DNA from: Dipetalonema caudispina
Taxonomy: Eukaryota; Nematoda; Chromadorea; Rhabditida; Onchocercidae
Direction: 5' to 3'
Assembly (NCBI GenBank): GCA_013365325.1
Contig: JABVXV010000018.1
Span: 372,001-436,000 of the forward strand
Length of the DNA stretch: 64,000 nt
Shown here: positions 26,242-38,305 of the stretch, piece by piece
Position numbering within the stretch: the stretch's first letter is position 1
Layout of the letters: every line of letters starts with the position of its first letter
The notes under the pieces: generated by a model
What the model saw: the letters and a program-made list of their open reading frames with translations, nothing else
Told to the model about the DNA's origin: nothing
The model's database searches: none
Position numbers and translations under genes: made by a program

Positions 26242-27179
26242 ACAAATTTGGTGAGATAAAATCTACACTTCCAAACTTTTCTAAACATGATTATAGTCTT
26301 TGTTTGTTTAAGGTAAAAAGAAAAGTATTCGCTTCCTATCAGCATATTATCTGTATCTAGCATTGTTCAATGAACAAGCCTCTATACCTTGATACTGTGT
26401 CTTATGTCATATTTATAGTTGATGATGAAGTTGCTAAGCCGATGAGTCTTGCCTCATCCCTAAACGTTTCCCTACTCTTATCCATTCGGGAACTAATAAG
26501 TTTCACTTGATTTCTTAGCGACAAAAAGCAAAATTTAAGATTGATAGAAATGCTCGTCACAAATATCATACATACCTATTTTACACAAGTTATCCTTGTT
26601 ACTTTATGAAATAAATATTTCTAAGCACAAACCAAAGCACAATGAGTTTATAAATGAGAGTCTCATATCTACGAAAAGGCTCATACAAGTGTATCTTTTA
26701 TTGTTGCTGTTCCTCAATTTCTTAAAAAATCTAGCACTTAATATGTTAGGTGCCTTTAACTTGAACTTTCAACCTTTAATCGGAAAATATGCATTTGAAA
26801 CATTTGTATAGCATTAAAGACCAAAGTTTTGTACAACATCGTTTGCCAATCCTTTTTTCTTCTTTCGCGAAAAAAAGTCATATGAAAATATTAAAATGAA
26901 AATAAAAAATTTATTGTATGCTTAACACAACACATTATTTATGTAAAAATTGTTGGGATATAATTTAAAAGATATGGATAAACAATCTCCACAGCACAGA
27001 AACTGTAGGAAACCCGTACTTCTTTGACGATCACTTGCTACAATGATAGAGCAGCGCATAACTTTGCCAAACAAGATTAATATTTCTTGACCGTTCATAG
27101 TGTTATGCTTTTCTTTCTTTCATCTGAGAAATTAACATCAATGTCGAATACCGACTCAAACAACATATGGGAGTGATTA
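26242..27179. other. Convergent intergenic, FMO and cyclin K 3' ends
   Basis: About 0.9 kb between two convergent genes. No exon is supported; it is expected to hold both 3' UTRs. The plus-strand open frame at 26596-26811 is AT-rich and unlike any family. Confidence 0.5.
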
Positions 27180-29422
27180 TCATCGACTTTCCGTTTTCGT
27201 AATCGTATAATAATCAAGGACTTTATGACAAACCTAGAATCATTCAAATGTTAGCAAAATCTATTGTCTTTGCTAAAACTTGATAAGACAATTTAAAGAT
27301 GCTCAATAAAAACATATCATTAATTCATCTCTGCCCTAGATGGTCTGAATTCGAGTCCTAGCGAGACAATACAGCATTTCTCCGACTGCTTTCACTGTCC
27401 ATGAATAAGTACCGTTATGTGAAGACAGCCACAGATTCATCAGTCATATGATGTTGTTCATGTTCTGTTTCTTAGGTGGTACCGATGATGAAAAATTATG
27501 GTACTGTTTCAAAGAAGTGATAGTTTTAGGCGAATTCTTGAGAAGTAAAGGACGTAGTAGTAGTAAACAAGAAAAACGACAAGAAAGTTATTAGTATTCA
27601 TGAAGAGAATTCTTGAAATGAGAGTATCGAAAAAGAAAACTAACATCCTCCATCATGTCAGAAGTCAAATTGGCAACAAACTGGTCCCACCACTGTTCGC
27701 CTGGCTGCCTGTCAACCCAGTCACAGTTATCCAGCTTCATCATTTTCAAAGCCATATATATCAGCGAAATAGCAATCACCTGAACATTTATCGTAGAAAA
27801 TGGCTGTTCAAGTCTCGCAGTACTACTGTTGAAAACTTCCTACACATTTCACAATTGCAATGATCAGTTGCAATCTTCCAGTATCACTTCACCAACAGCA
27901 TGTCTGAATCATCCTAACCCTCACTGAATTTTAAAATATAACAGTATTATGCCAGATATCTGATTTCACTGATGAATTAAACTATATGACAGTACCACTG
28001 AACCAAAACAACAGAGGTTCCTACTTCTGGTTCCCACATAAGACATAATGTTGTTGATATCGAATCATTAACAAATGTCCATGCATTCTGTAGTACTGTT
28101 TGCTTCTTCTCCCGATCCAACTTGAAAACCTTAAATTCCATTGATGAGATTACCGGATTTCAACAAATTATCTTAAAAATTAATAGTAAGGAGACAAAAA
28201 AGCACATCCTTAAGGGATTCTGTGGCCGATGGAACATCAAATTAAGATTCAACTTTTCGAAAACTTGACTTTTTGATACTGCAGAAGAAACGTATATGGA
28301 TGATCCACATGAAGATCGAACTTAATTGTTTGCAGTAGAACTCGTTCGATACCCATTACCTCCTCCTGAAATTTATTGTCTACATCAAGTTATAATAATT
28401 TTGAAAAAACTTTGAGCGTTACATTCTTCGCGATCATAACTTTTATTCTATTCATATTATAATCTTTACTCACTTACAATTGCATTTTTCATATTGTATA
28501 AGTCCGGATACTTTTCTTTTGCAATCAGTACAATGTCTCTGCATTTCTTTGGTGTCTCTTCGACTTTTCCAGCCAAAAATAGACAACCCAGAGCTGTCAG
28601 CTAAAATGAACTCCTGTATTCAAAATTAGATTAATTCGCTAATTTTAACAGTGGTTCTGCTGAGAGCCACATCCATTACTTTAGTTTAAGAAAAATATTT
28701 TCTTATGCCTTGGTAAGTACGCAAAGGCGTAATGGAATCTCAAATGTGCTTCACATCTTAAATTACATCATGACACAATGAAAATATGAAATAAAGGATA
28801 TAAAATGAAAAAAAAAAAATAAAATAGCCGCTCTCAAAAATTTTGTTTTTGACGAATGATTATTTAAAGGTGGAAAAGATGAAAATAATAAAAGATTAAA
28901 GGTGTCGTCAGATTTTTCTCAGTTTGATTTTATTTGTGATAACACAGAAAAGAAAGACAAAATACCTACATGTTTCTGGAATTCTTTAAAGGAATGAAAC
29001 ATGTAGAAACGATGAAAATAAACAGCTGCTGTTGCCAGTGTTGGATTTGGCTGCCTGAAACAATTAACCTTCCAAAAGCTTCTTCTCCATAATTTCAAAT
29101 TTCAAACTGAAATGAACCAGCCGAACTGTACAAGGAACAAATGAAGTAGTTAGTAAGTTAGATAATTCAAATAGGATTCGATCTTTCTGAATACGAACTA
29201 TGAATCTTGCAAACTGTTATGCACAGAGTTCGCCACTATTACTTGAACATATGCAAAACATCTTCATAAAACTTTAAATTACAATTTCAAACCACTGCCA
29301 ATCTCGACAATAAGTTTGATTCCCTCTCTTCGTAGCTTGTCTTCCTCGACACGATCAACTCCATCTCTTCTAGATGGTGTATTTGCAAGTTGGTCTTCTG
29401 TGAAAAGCCAATCTCGACCCAT
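27180..29422 (-). CDS. Cyclin K
   Basis: Regulatory subunit of the CDK12/CDK13 class kinase that phosphorylates Ser2 of the RNA polymerase II C-terminal domain in the nucleus. Seven exons give about 246 residues. In order they contain: [21 protein letters not shown] (29422 to about 29283); [20 protein letters not shown] (about 29055-28969); [18 protein letters not shown] (about 28601-28477), the cyclin K signature; [20 protein letters not shown] (about 28365-28280); [18 protein letters not shown] (about 28131-28028); [21 protein letters not shown] (about 27780-27643); and [17 protein letters not shown] (27233-27180). Both cyclin boxes are complete. There is no long proline-rich tail as in vertebrates, which matches a short nematode form. 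The start lies 9 bases after a splice acceptor, which may be a spliced-leader site. Cyclin T is less likely because the ETPKKC block is cyclin K-like. Confidence 0.92.
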
Positions 29423-30613
29423 TTCAATTGTCTGACATTCAGAAATTCACAAAAATCAACTAAGAAATATTTTACTTTCGCAGGATAACCATTGTTTCGA
29501 ATGGACCAAGTATTCTTCAGCAAATCCAAGATCACTACTGGTTTTGAAGGTGATACCAAATTAACTCGGATCTTTCTTTACGAGTCATCAAGTCACACAT
29601 GGTTTTCAGTGGAAGGCTTTATAGACTAACAAGCTTGGTTCTAAGCACAACTCCATCACACTGACTCTTTACCAATTCCTACTACTCCATCCCACTTTGT
29701 CTACTTCTATGAGTGCAGTTGTGACTTCAGATACTAATTGAAATTTTTGAGACAAACATTTGCAAAAAGAATTAAAAACCGACCAAATTCATTACTTCTG
29801 CTAAAAAAAAAAGGAAAAGCGATGGAAGGTGTAAGGGAAAAGAAGAAAATATCTAAATCTCTTTCCATTATCGCAAATCTCTCCCACGAAGATAATTAAT
29901 AATTGTTGATGCTTATTCCTAAAAGAAAGAAATGAACAAGCAAAATCTACAGGAAATTTCAGAATCGTTTCTTAACGGGCCACGTTAATGAAGAACTCTT
30001 AATTGTTTTGATAACGTAAGATTTGTCTTTCTGTTTTACTATGAGCGATTTTCGTTCTTTCTGGGATATTAGAGGGGATGGGTTAAGGTATTGGGATAGG
30101 TTGTTCATGCATTATATATTGTTATTAAGAAGAAATAGTTTCAAGTCTAAAAGTCATTCGTGATATATTGGTATTATTGAACTTGAGTATCAGAGATTAG
30201 CAAGTTATTATGAAATTATTGATAAACACTGTATTTTTTAACATACAATTTAATGTTATAAATGTATGTTATTAACAATTTTCGATTATATACAATTAGC
30301 ATCTTTGCTCCAAGTATTATTCGTATCATCTGTAAACGACATTTCTCATCGCCTTGTACGTTATTAATCATATTTCGTTTTAATGGCTTGTAATTGTTAT
30401 CATGAAATGTATATATATATGCACACTTCACCCATAATGACCATGATATCAACAAAGACAAAAAAGTCATTATCAGCTCAACTCTCTTTTTAATTAGTAC
30501 GGTAATATGTTATTATTCTTAAGTGGTAAAATATAAGTAATCGGCCCAGGAGAAACGACTATTCTTTTTGCATTATGCCTCATTGCTTCTACTCTCCTGT
30601 TGAATGCACCGAA

Positions 30614-30654
<41 letters not shown>

Positions 30655-31396
30655 ATGTTAACATTTTACGACAGTTCAGAGTTTGGAATGTATAAAGTGG
30701 GTCATTCATCGGCAGTACCTCGTTCAACGTTGGTTTATAATGGACGTCGAAATATGCCTGCTCGATCAGGGATTTGTTAGTCATTTCTGTCAGATAAATT
30801 GACATAATATAAATTTTTGCCGTTTAAAACCTTGCATTTCTTTCGTTTTTCCAGTTTTCGTGTATAGTATTTAACATTTTTCTGCGAAGCTAAGGTATGG
30901 TAGCAGCGGAATTATTGCACTGGTAGAAGGATTATTTCTTTATCCTTAAAAGGAAATTACGTGAGTATCACGAGCATCGACCTGAATAGTTGGACGATTT
31001 GAAAACTTCCCTTGTTCATATTAACGTTCACTTTAGCAGGAATATTTTCAGATGAAAGAACATTGAATCAGTATGGCGCTGAGAGTGAAAAACCATGTAA
31101 AAATGAAATGTATGTCTTTAATATAAGTATTTCATAACCTTAAGATTTCAAAAACATGGTTGTAATTTTACTGGGTGGAAAAAAAATTGCTAAAACATTG
31201 TTTGCATCGGCATATTATCATCTGTTTGCCATAATTGATCCAACATTTTGTGTGAAAAATCCTCGGAAATGGCGATATTACGTGCCAGGTATAATGGTTT
31301 GAAATCTTCGTCTTTCGTTATTTGGAACGAAACGGAGCTTCAATATTTTACATATATTCATTGAAACTATTGAAGAAAAATTACTGTTCCAGGAAT
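29423..31396. other. Intergenic, divergent promoters
   Basis: About 2 kb between the cyclin K start and the small plus-strand gene. It holds a TA run (30617-30651). The short open frames around 30739-31280 on the plus strand have no supported splice chain. Confidence 0.45.
30617..30651. repeat. (TA)n microsatellite
   Basis: Longest TA run of the window, in the divergent interval between cyclin K and the small 91-residue gene. Confidence 0.95.
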
Positions 31397-32274
31397 ATGC
31401 AAATCCCAGCACTATCTAAACGAAATCACAGTCGATTGTCATCAGACGCTACAAAACGTATAAATATGGAAACAGTGTCGGTTTTAATAAAAGGTTAGCG
31501 CAAAACGGAAAAAATGAAATATACTGTCGAAGTCAACCGTTCTTTCTTGCTAACCATTTTATAAAATGATATCAGTATTGTACTGAGAAGTTTATGTTTC
31601 TGCTGTGATTGTTGCTTTTCAGCAACTGAAGAATTTTCACGTACTCCTGACGGCCGTCCTGATAAAAACATCAAGCATTATCGACCAAAGAGGCAACTAC
31701 CAGCAGGTCATTTTTCTAACTGGTTTTCAGAATTGGTTGTACCAGATGATGTACTTTTTGAAATTAGTTATCTGTAATGGTGCTAGTATTCTAAATATCT
31801 GACTTGTAATTGGGCTACTTCAAACATTCACTTCATAATAGTGTTAGCAGTGAGCAAGGCAAAGCTGAATAGTTTCAGTAATAGATGTTGTAGAGCGTAT
31901 CATTTGAAGGTTGCAACTGTTGTTGTTCGTTCCTTGCTAACAAAAAAGGCTCTCAGAAATCACATTTAGTACTAGTGTCAGATATCATTGATTGTTGAGA
32001 GGTCTCCTTGAATTGCACCTGTCAACGACCATTCTTTCTTTAACAGTTCATTTCTTTTTTTTCTACAAAGCATCATCCCACACCGACTTTTGTCACATTC
32101 ACTTCCTGATAAAATTTTTTTTTTTTTTTTTTTTTTTGAGGATTAAATTGTGTTAGTTAAATACGAGAGTGTGTTTTAGATTTCGTGCCCTTCGATGTTG
32201 AAGGTTATTTGACGGAACGTTTTCTAAGAGATGTTAACTTGGATCCAAAAATCTTGAATGGTTTTTGTAAATAA
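31397..32274 (+). CDS. Small basic protein of unknown function (about 91 aa)
   Basis: Three exons with matching phases: 31397-31493, 31623-31706 and 32180-32274. The ATG lies 4 bases after a TGTTCCAG acceptor, which suits a trans-spliced leader. The protein begins MQIPALSKRNHSRLSSDATK. It continues through a polar middle (EEFSRTPDGRPDKNIKHYR, PKRQLPA) to a C-terminus with FVPFDVEGYLTERFL and DVNLDPKILNGFCK. No signal peptide or membrane segment is visible. The N-terminal half is strongly basic and the last 30 residues look folded. I do not recognise the family. If the second intron is retained, a different end (GHFSNWFSELVVPDDV) stops at 31777; the spliced form is preferred because the third exon is open, in phase and flanked by a good acceptor. 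Confidence 0.6.
32115..32137. repeat. Poly(T) tract in intron
   Basis: A run of 23 T residues in the last intron of the small gene, about 40 bases before its 3' acceptor. Confidence 0.9.
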
Positions 32275-33576
32275 AGAGATGTCACGATGGATTGTTGCAC
32301 TTACTGGAGCCACTTACATGCTTCAATAGAGTTTTCTAAACTGGAACCGTTTTATCATCATTTTAATGAGGAAATGTTAGATTGTAAATCATAGTTGCTC
32401 TGTCATTTGATTTCCTGTGAACAATAATGCTTAATTTTAGTATTTGTTGTGTAACAAGTACCTGTTTGTGTGAATTATATGTGGAGGTATGCCTCATGAT
32501 TTTGCAACCGATTGCTCAATTTTTTGATTTTTTCTTACTTTTTTATACTCTGACTTCTTGTACTCTCCATTTCGTATTGTTTAATTTTTTAATTTCTCAA
32601 TGATCTCGTGTTAATCATAAAGCATTTTTTCTTTATGCATATATGATGTGTACCTAAACTTATAATTACATTACGCAGCATAAGGTCGAATTACAATACA
32701 TTTTCTACAATTGTCACTTTTTGTTGGTCCTGAATTTGAGATCGAATATATAAAGCCTTATTTTTAGTCCGATATTCACAGTGCAATAGTCGCGATAGCT
32801 AGCGTTTTATAACTTTTTCTTTTTTTTATAGATTTTTGTAGTGAAAGTTGAATTTAACAAGGACGAAACAGAGAGCAGCCTATAATATAGACATTTGTTT
32901 CATAAGATAGATTCTTAATAAATTTTTCTCATGTAGTATACTTTTCTGTTATAATATCAAAAACCACTCGTGTCTTTTTCATGCTTCGAAACTGTGATAG
33001 TCATTGTATTCATTAAGTCCAGTGCTTTTAATACTGTTTCGACTTTGAGGACAGAATCTTAAGAGCTCATTTGCTAAGCTACAAAGATATTACGATTTAT
33101 GTAAAAGGATAGTAGGAAATGAATGCCAAGTTTAAAAATTGGTTTAAACAAAGTTACACGCAATTTTTGAAATGGACTGGGCGTTTCGTTATTCCAAGTA
33201 ATGTTTATCAAAGCTTCTCATTTGGAACAATGAGTTTTAAAATCGAGTAAATATGTGAGTGAACAAACCAAGAGCATGGCACATATATTCAGTTTTTTGT
33301 TTTTTCAAAATTTATTTGTAAGTTTATTAATAAGAGTCTTCAAAAAAAAAGTTCCATTTCCCTATACGATAGAAATCATATTCGCATAAAGTTTCACCGA
33401 ATTGGTGGAAGGTTGATAATTAAACTTCAGATATCAGTATTTCAATTTTGTTCTCCAATTTGATTCTCCGTTTTTGTAATTTCAGATGCCAGGATCTTGT
33501 CGCCTAGACGGTTTACTTTTTCCACCTAAATTGTTAATATTGAGTATAGTGGCACTTCGGAAGTTTGATTTACTTC
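32275..33576. other. Convergent intergenic
   Basis: Between the small plus-strand gene and the minus-strand coiled-coil gene. T-rich, no supported exon. Confidence 0.5.
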
Positions 33577-35743
33577 TTAAAAATTGAAATCTATTGGATA
33601 TCTGCAGCTCACTTCATGTATTCCGTTGCAAATCGCTCCCACAAGTTCATCACGTTCCGCTTCTAAAAGGCGAAATTGTTGTAGAATCATTTCCTTTGCT
33701 TCTTCGGATTTTCTAAGTTTATCTTTAAGCCCATTGATAAGTAATACGCTCTTCTGGAAGTAGTAAATATCTAGCAGTATGATATTCAAGTATAAAATAA
33801 ATTCCGTTTCATTTCGGATAATGATGAGTGCACATGTTACACATATCTGCTTGTTGGAAGATATCAAAAGAAGGTCAAAGTCATCAATTACATGAAGGTT
33901 TTGATTCGTATCGCGTTGTTTCGTCAGATCCTGTTTAAGTATTCGATTTTCTTCATGAAGTATGCGATTTTCCGCTTGTATCTTAATAATGTTTGCCTCT
34001 GTATTCCTCAGTTTTTTTTCACATCTGTCTAACTTATCTTTCACTGTTTTGTTTTCTTCCTGAAATGATTAGGATTCTCTAAAAAATACTATAACTGAAA
34101 TGATTAATATCTGGAAGTACGAAATCAGCTTTAAAATTATCGATCAATACAAAAATAAGGTATTACTTACTTCCATTCGCCTTATATGGCTCTTCAGTTG
34201 TTTTACTTTTTGGTCGTTTTGTGATTCAACACTTTTTAGTTGGATCAAATGATTATGTCTTAGTTTTTCCAAGTGCTTGCGTTGCGTCTCTTTCATTTTT
34301 CGAATCTTAAATGTGCAAACACAGAATTCACTACAAACCACGATTGTATTACGTTATTTTCAAAACTTACAGCCGCATGTTTCTCATCCTTCAATTTCAT
34401 GTCTGCTTCAACAATTTTTGGGATCGCCAACTTCTGTACAACCAGATCCGAAATGCGATCAATTGACAGCTGAGAATCTTGTCTATTCAGGAGATCTGTG
34501 ATACTTTTTTCAATTAGTGATAACTTGGGATTCAAGTCATCAGCCAATATCGTATCATTTAATGGAGGAGTTTGCGTTGTTGCAACCTTACAAATACGAC
34601 CATTCCTTATTATTGTATACAGCTTGTTACTTAGTAACTGAAAATTGAGAAAAAATATTAATTTGTACAGAATATCATATAGCATTGCATATTGCAAGGT
34701 TGAAGAAGAGTGTTTAACATTATTGTTTAAATTCTTTCTAACGAGATCAGAATTATTTCTTAGGACTGCAGATTTTGATGGCTTTCTCTTTCGCAGCTAA
34801 GTCTACGTTATTATTTGTTATGAACACAAATTTTGTCAGGCTATCATAATGTGCGACTGATTTTTTTGAGGTTCTTCTAACGCTTAAAGTATATTGGTGA
34901 AATATTCTTTTTTTTTATTTCGATGGGATTCAGGGCAATAGTTCCACTTGCTTCAGATGGCAAAGTCAAATTTCTCAAATTTTTAAAGTCATAAAAGCAC
35001 AATTCAAAGAACGACAAACAACATAATCTTTGAAAAAGGAGTCTTACTACTGCAGAATATTTATGAAGTAATTACATAAATATTCTGTAATATTATTAAC
35101 GGGACGAAGAGAATTCAAAAAGCATTCTTTGCTACGAGTTTATCCATTATAATCGATCATTTCTACGAAGAGAATAAAAGCTTTGGCGATAAGGATAAGA
35201 AGTGAAGAATACAAAGCTGATTTCAAGGACAAGAAGACCTTCATCACTTCAATTTTTACTATGAATCAATCACAATGGCAGTTGTCGGAGAGAGGTTTTG
35301 CTAATTGAGTTCGAAAAACAATGTTTAACTATGAATAGTAATTGAATTTTACCTGTTTCTCGCGTTGATAAAGGTCTTTCGTAAGGTCCGGAAGCGTCAT
35401 ATCATATTTATCGGTCTTTTTGATCTCATTTTTTAAGTTCTGCCACAATGGTTTCAAACTTTGATTTATAAACGCTTTTGATTTTCCTGTCGTCAAGTCG
35501 GCATTCATCTTGAACAACAGTAATTCAATAAGTTCATACCTCTCTTAATGTTGTGGGCGGCACAGAAAAGAAATATAAAATTTTAATTTTAGTAAGACAT
35601 TAACAAGAGCATCTCATTCAAATTTCGAAATCCACAGATAATTGAAATTGTACGCCTTCGTGCAATAAAATGAAACACTGTACCATTATCTTCAAGCTTT
35701 TCATGTTATCTTCAGATGATGGTTTTGGATCCATGGGAATCAT
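33577..35743 (-). CDS. Coiled-coil protein of unknown function
   Basis: Six exons give about 320 residues: 35743 to about 35684 ([18 protein letters not shown]), about 35540-35354, about 34640-34370, about 34306-34171, about 34061-33894 and about 33754-33577. The middle has a mixed alpha-helical region with [20 protein letters not shown]. From about residue 165 to the end it is a nearly continuous heptad-rich coil ([60 protein letters not shown]). It closes with [20 protein letters not shown]. That last block is reminiscent of the ERDELY...AI..VQ block of DRC4/GAS8, but coiled coils match by chance and nematodes mostly lack motile cilia, so I leave it unnamed. No signal peptide or membrane segment. 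The start follows a TTTCAG acceptor by 13 bases. Confidence 0.75.
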
Positions 35744-36403
35744 TGCAAGGTTTTCTCTGAAATCGGTCCCTAATAAAATTATCATGAGAAGTTATAAAAA
35801 ATGAAGTAACAATAGTAGTAGAAGTTCGTCTATTTTAGTAATATGAGAAACCAAGCGATCTTATGGATAAAATACACTTATTTAATTATAAGATTTTCAT
35901 TTTGAAATTTTATTTGAAACTGTAAGAACTTTAGAAATCTAAAGTGATTAGATGTGAATTAAATAACGCTACGATGGATCTAAAGTTAAAACATTTTCCA
36001 TCACTATGGTAACAAAATCAACTCATTACATCCTTTCATTTAATATTAAGGACATTCACAAAAAAGCAACTATTACTATCCTTCAACTTTAATAAGTTGC
36101 ACAGTACATTTCTTTAGATGATACTCTTCCCTAAAAGTAAGCAAAGAATTACAGAGGACTTACATTATCATCAAATTCAAATGCTATGGATCCATACCAT
36201 TTCATTTCTCCATCTTCACATGGACTTTTTGAAGCAATTCATATTTTGCAAAAATATGAAAAAAAAAAAGTGAAATCGACAAGTGCCATCTAGAAATGGC
36301 AAAGAGAGAGAGAAATATCATCAGGAGATATATTTAACATTTAAAAATTTCATATAAACTCATTTTATTTAGCTACAACTAAATTATCCGGTTGACAACT
36401 AAA
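35744..36403. other. Divergent promoter interval
   Basis: About 660 bp separating the coiled-coil gene start and the start of the small basic gene. No exon or repeat of note. Confidence 0.5.
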
Positions 36404-37594
36404 ATGGCAACTAAAGTTTCTTATCAGTTGAATTAGTAGATCCGACTAGAGCTCCTGGAGCGTTCTCTCATATATTTAATTAAATCGAACTATGTATAAG
36501 CATGAATTCCATCATCAAGAAGGACATGAATTCTTTTTTTCATTGATAAGTTCATCCACAGTATTATTATCGACGACTAACAGCGGATTAAATTTGTTAT
36601 TGCCATAAAACTCATCCTTGATTGATTGAAAATAAATAAGACAGAGTTCAGGTACCCGAAACCGCAAGTACGACACCTGTCGAACAATCATCGCCGACAG
36701 CAACACAAGCTTCCACAGCAGGAGAAAGGAAAAGCGAATCGGCAAGTTTTTAAATATATTCAAGATATATTGATGGAAATTAACTGTTATTCCAATTTTA
36801 CACCTCTTGCTTCTATAAATTTTGAAATCAGTTATTAAGACTTCTAAATTTGGTACTAAAATAATGATTTTAGATTTCGGTGAGAAGTCATGTAATATAA
36901 AAAAATTAATTTGACATACTTGAAAATAATCACATCTTTCACAAACTTTGGATTTCTTAGGGGAAGCGGTCACGAACCAAGTCATCGGGTTCTAAACGGC
37001 GCAAGAAGAAGAAGAGGGAAATACTACCGGAAGGATTCGACCAATGGCCAGAACCTGATCAGAAATATTATCAGGTATTTCAATATTTGCTGGAGATTTG
37101 GAAAATCCTCACAAAAAAAAGGAAATGCATAAAATTAGCTCGATGAAGTTGCTCATTACTTATATATTAATGATTGAAGGAAATTTCGGCTCTTTTACGT
37201 GACTCCAAAGCAACGAGGAAACAGTGTAGCTACACGAGACAGAAAATTGGAGCTTGGAAATCTCTGAAAGTAAAAATATTTTCCTACTCATTGTCATTTC
37301 ATAACTTGGAAATATTCTAATCTTTATTTGAGTACTCTGGAATCATGTTAATACATTATTTATGCACCATTCTCACCCTTTACTCCTAACACATCATACA
37401 ATCCTCAAGACTTTGTGATTTTAGAGATAAACTTCGAAACTTCGGATCAAGCTTCATAATTTCAATCTGATTCAAAGTAATTTCAGCTTCGTTGGGCTTA
37501 TTACCCAACACATAACACTGAAGTGAATGCTTATAAAAAAGCACTGAAGGAAGTAACACCATTGGAAAAAACTGAAAACCTTGATATCGAATAA
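36404..37594 (+). CDS. Small basic protein of unknown function (about 107 aa)
   Basis: Four phase-consistent exons: 36404-36415, 36652-36741, 36961-37074 and 37487-37594. The N-terminal third is low-complexity Ser/Thr/Pro/Ala (VPETASTTPVEQSSPTATQA). A very basic block follows (GKRSRTKSSGSKRRKKKKRE), resembling a nuclear or nucleolar localisation signal. Then comes an ordered end with LPEGFDQWPEPDQKYYQ and LRWAYYPTHNTEVNAYKKAL, and a Glu-rich tail. Joining exons 2 and 3 in frame requires a GC donor (TCG|GCAAGT), the standard GC-AG consensus; the nearby GT at 36745 breaks the frame. The four-codon first exon (MATK) is the least certain part. I recognise no family. A nuclear or ribonucleoprotein role is only suggested by the basic block. 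Confidence 0.65.
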
Positions 37595-38305
37595 AAAATA
37601 ATCACTCATGCTGTTCCATTCTGAATGAAGCCTTAAAATACGGAACTTGCAAATATTCCAAAGATTGTAGTAGACAAGCAAAAGTACTGAATCAAACACG
37701 GATAATGGGAAAATTACAAACAAGCAATTATGAAAACTGTAAAAAAGAAAGAAAATTATAAGAAAAAATGACCAAACTTCTCTGTGATACCAAAAAAAAG
37801 TTGCCACTATCAATGCTATATGTAAGGCCACTAATTCCGTTTAAAAATGCGTTGAATCAAAGATTAGATCCCTATCCTGTTCATACCCGTCAATCCTGAT
37901 CATCCATTGGCAAATTTATATTTTTCTGAATTGTTTATGAACACATGAAAGTACAATCAGTAACAAACAACTTCACAATTGTTAGAAACAAGTTTAAGAA
38001 AGTTAACAATGTCTAAACTAACTAGTTGGACTGTCGCAATGATCGTTCGAATGTTGTAAAAGATCAGTTAAGAAAAAACTGCACCGAGAAGTGGTATTCT
38101 TGAAATGTAAAACACGACACTCTCATAATATTCAATTCGGATTTTTCGTAGTATACAGATAATAAGACTGTGAAAGTACATCTTGATTTAAGAAAATTAT
38201 GCCTATTCTCAAGCAAATACGGGATAGGTAGTACAAGCAGGTGAGAAATTTTCAGTTTACGTTCAAAAAATTAGATATTCATAAATAAAACCAAAAAAGG
38301 AAACA
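37595..38305. other. Convergent 3' flanks
   Basis: About 700 bp between the stop of the small basic gene and the stop of TAPT1. The minus-strand open frame over 37472-37831 is hydrophobic because the opposite strand is A-rich, and is not supported as a gene. Confidence 0.5.

Noticed and set aside
27335..27372. tRNA-like B box (TTCGAGTCC) on the plus strand
   Set aside because: The flanking bases cannot form a T-arm or acceptor stem, and no A box lies at the right distance.
31154..31480. Plus-strand frame MVVILLGGKKIAKTLF spliced into KSQHYLNEITVDCHQ
   Set aside because: It stops inside the next exon in a frame different from the one that continues through two further exons; probably chance.
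31707..31777. Read-through end GHFSNWFSELVVPDDVLFEISYL of the small gene
   Set aside because: A GT donor at 31707 joins in phase to a well-flanked third exon at 32180; kept only as an intron-retention alternative.
37472..37831. 119-codon hydrophobic minus-strand frame
   Set aside because: It is the antisense shadow of the last exon of the small basic gene and of A-rich 3' flank.
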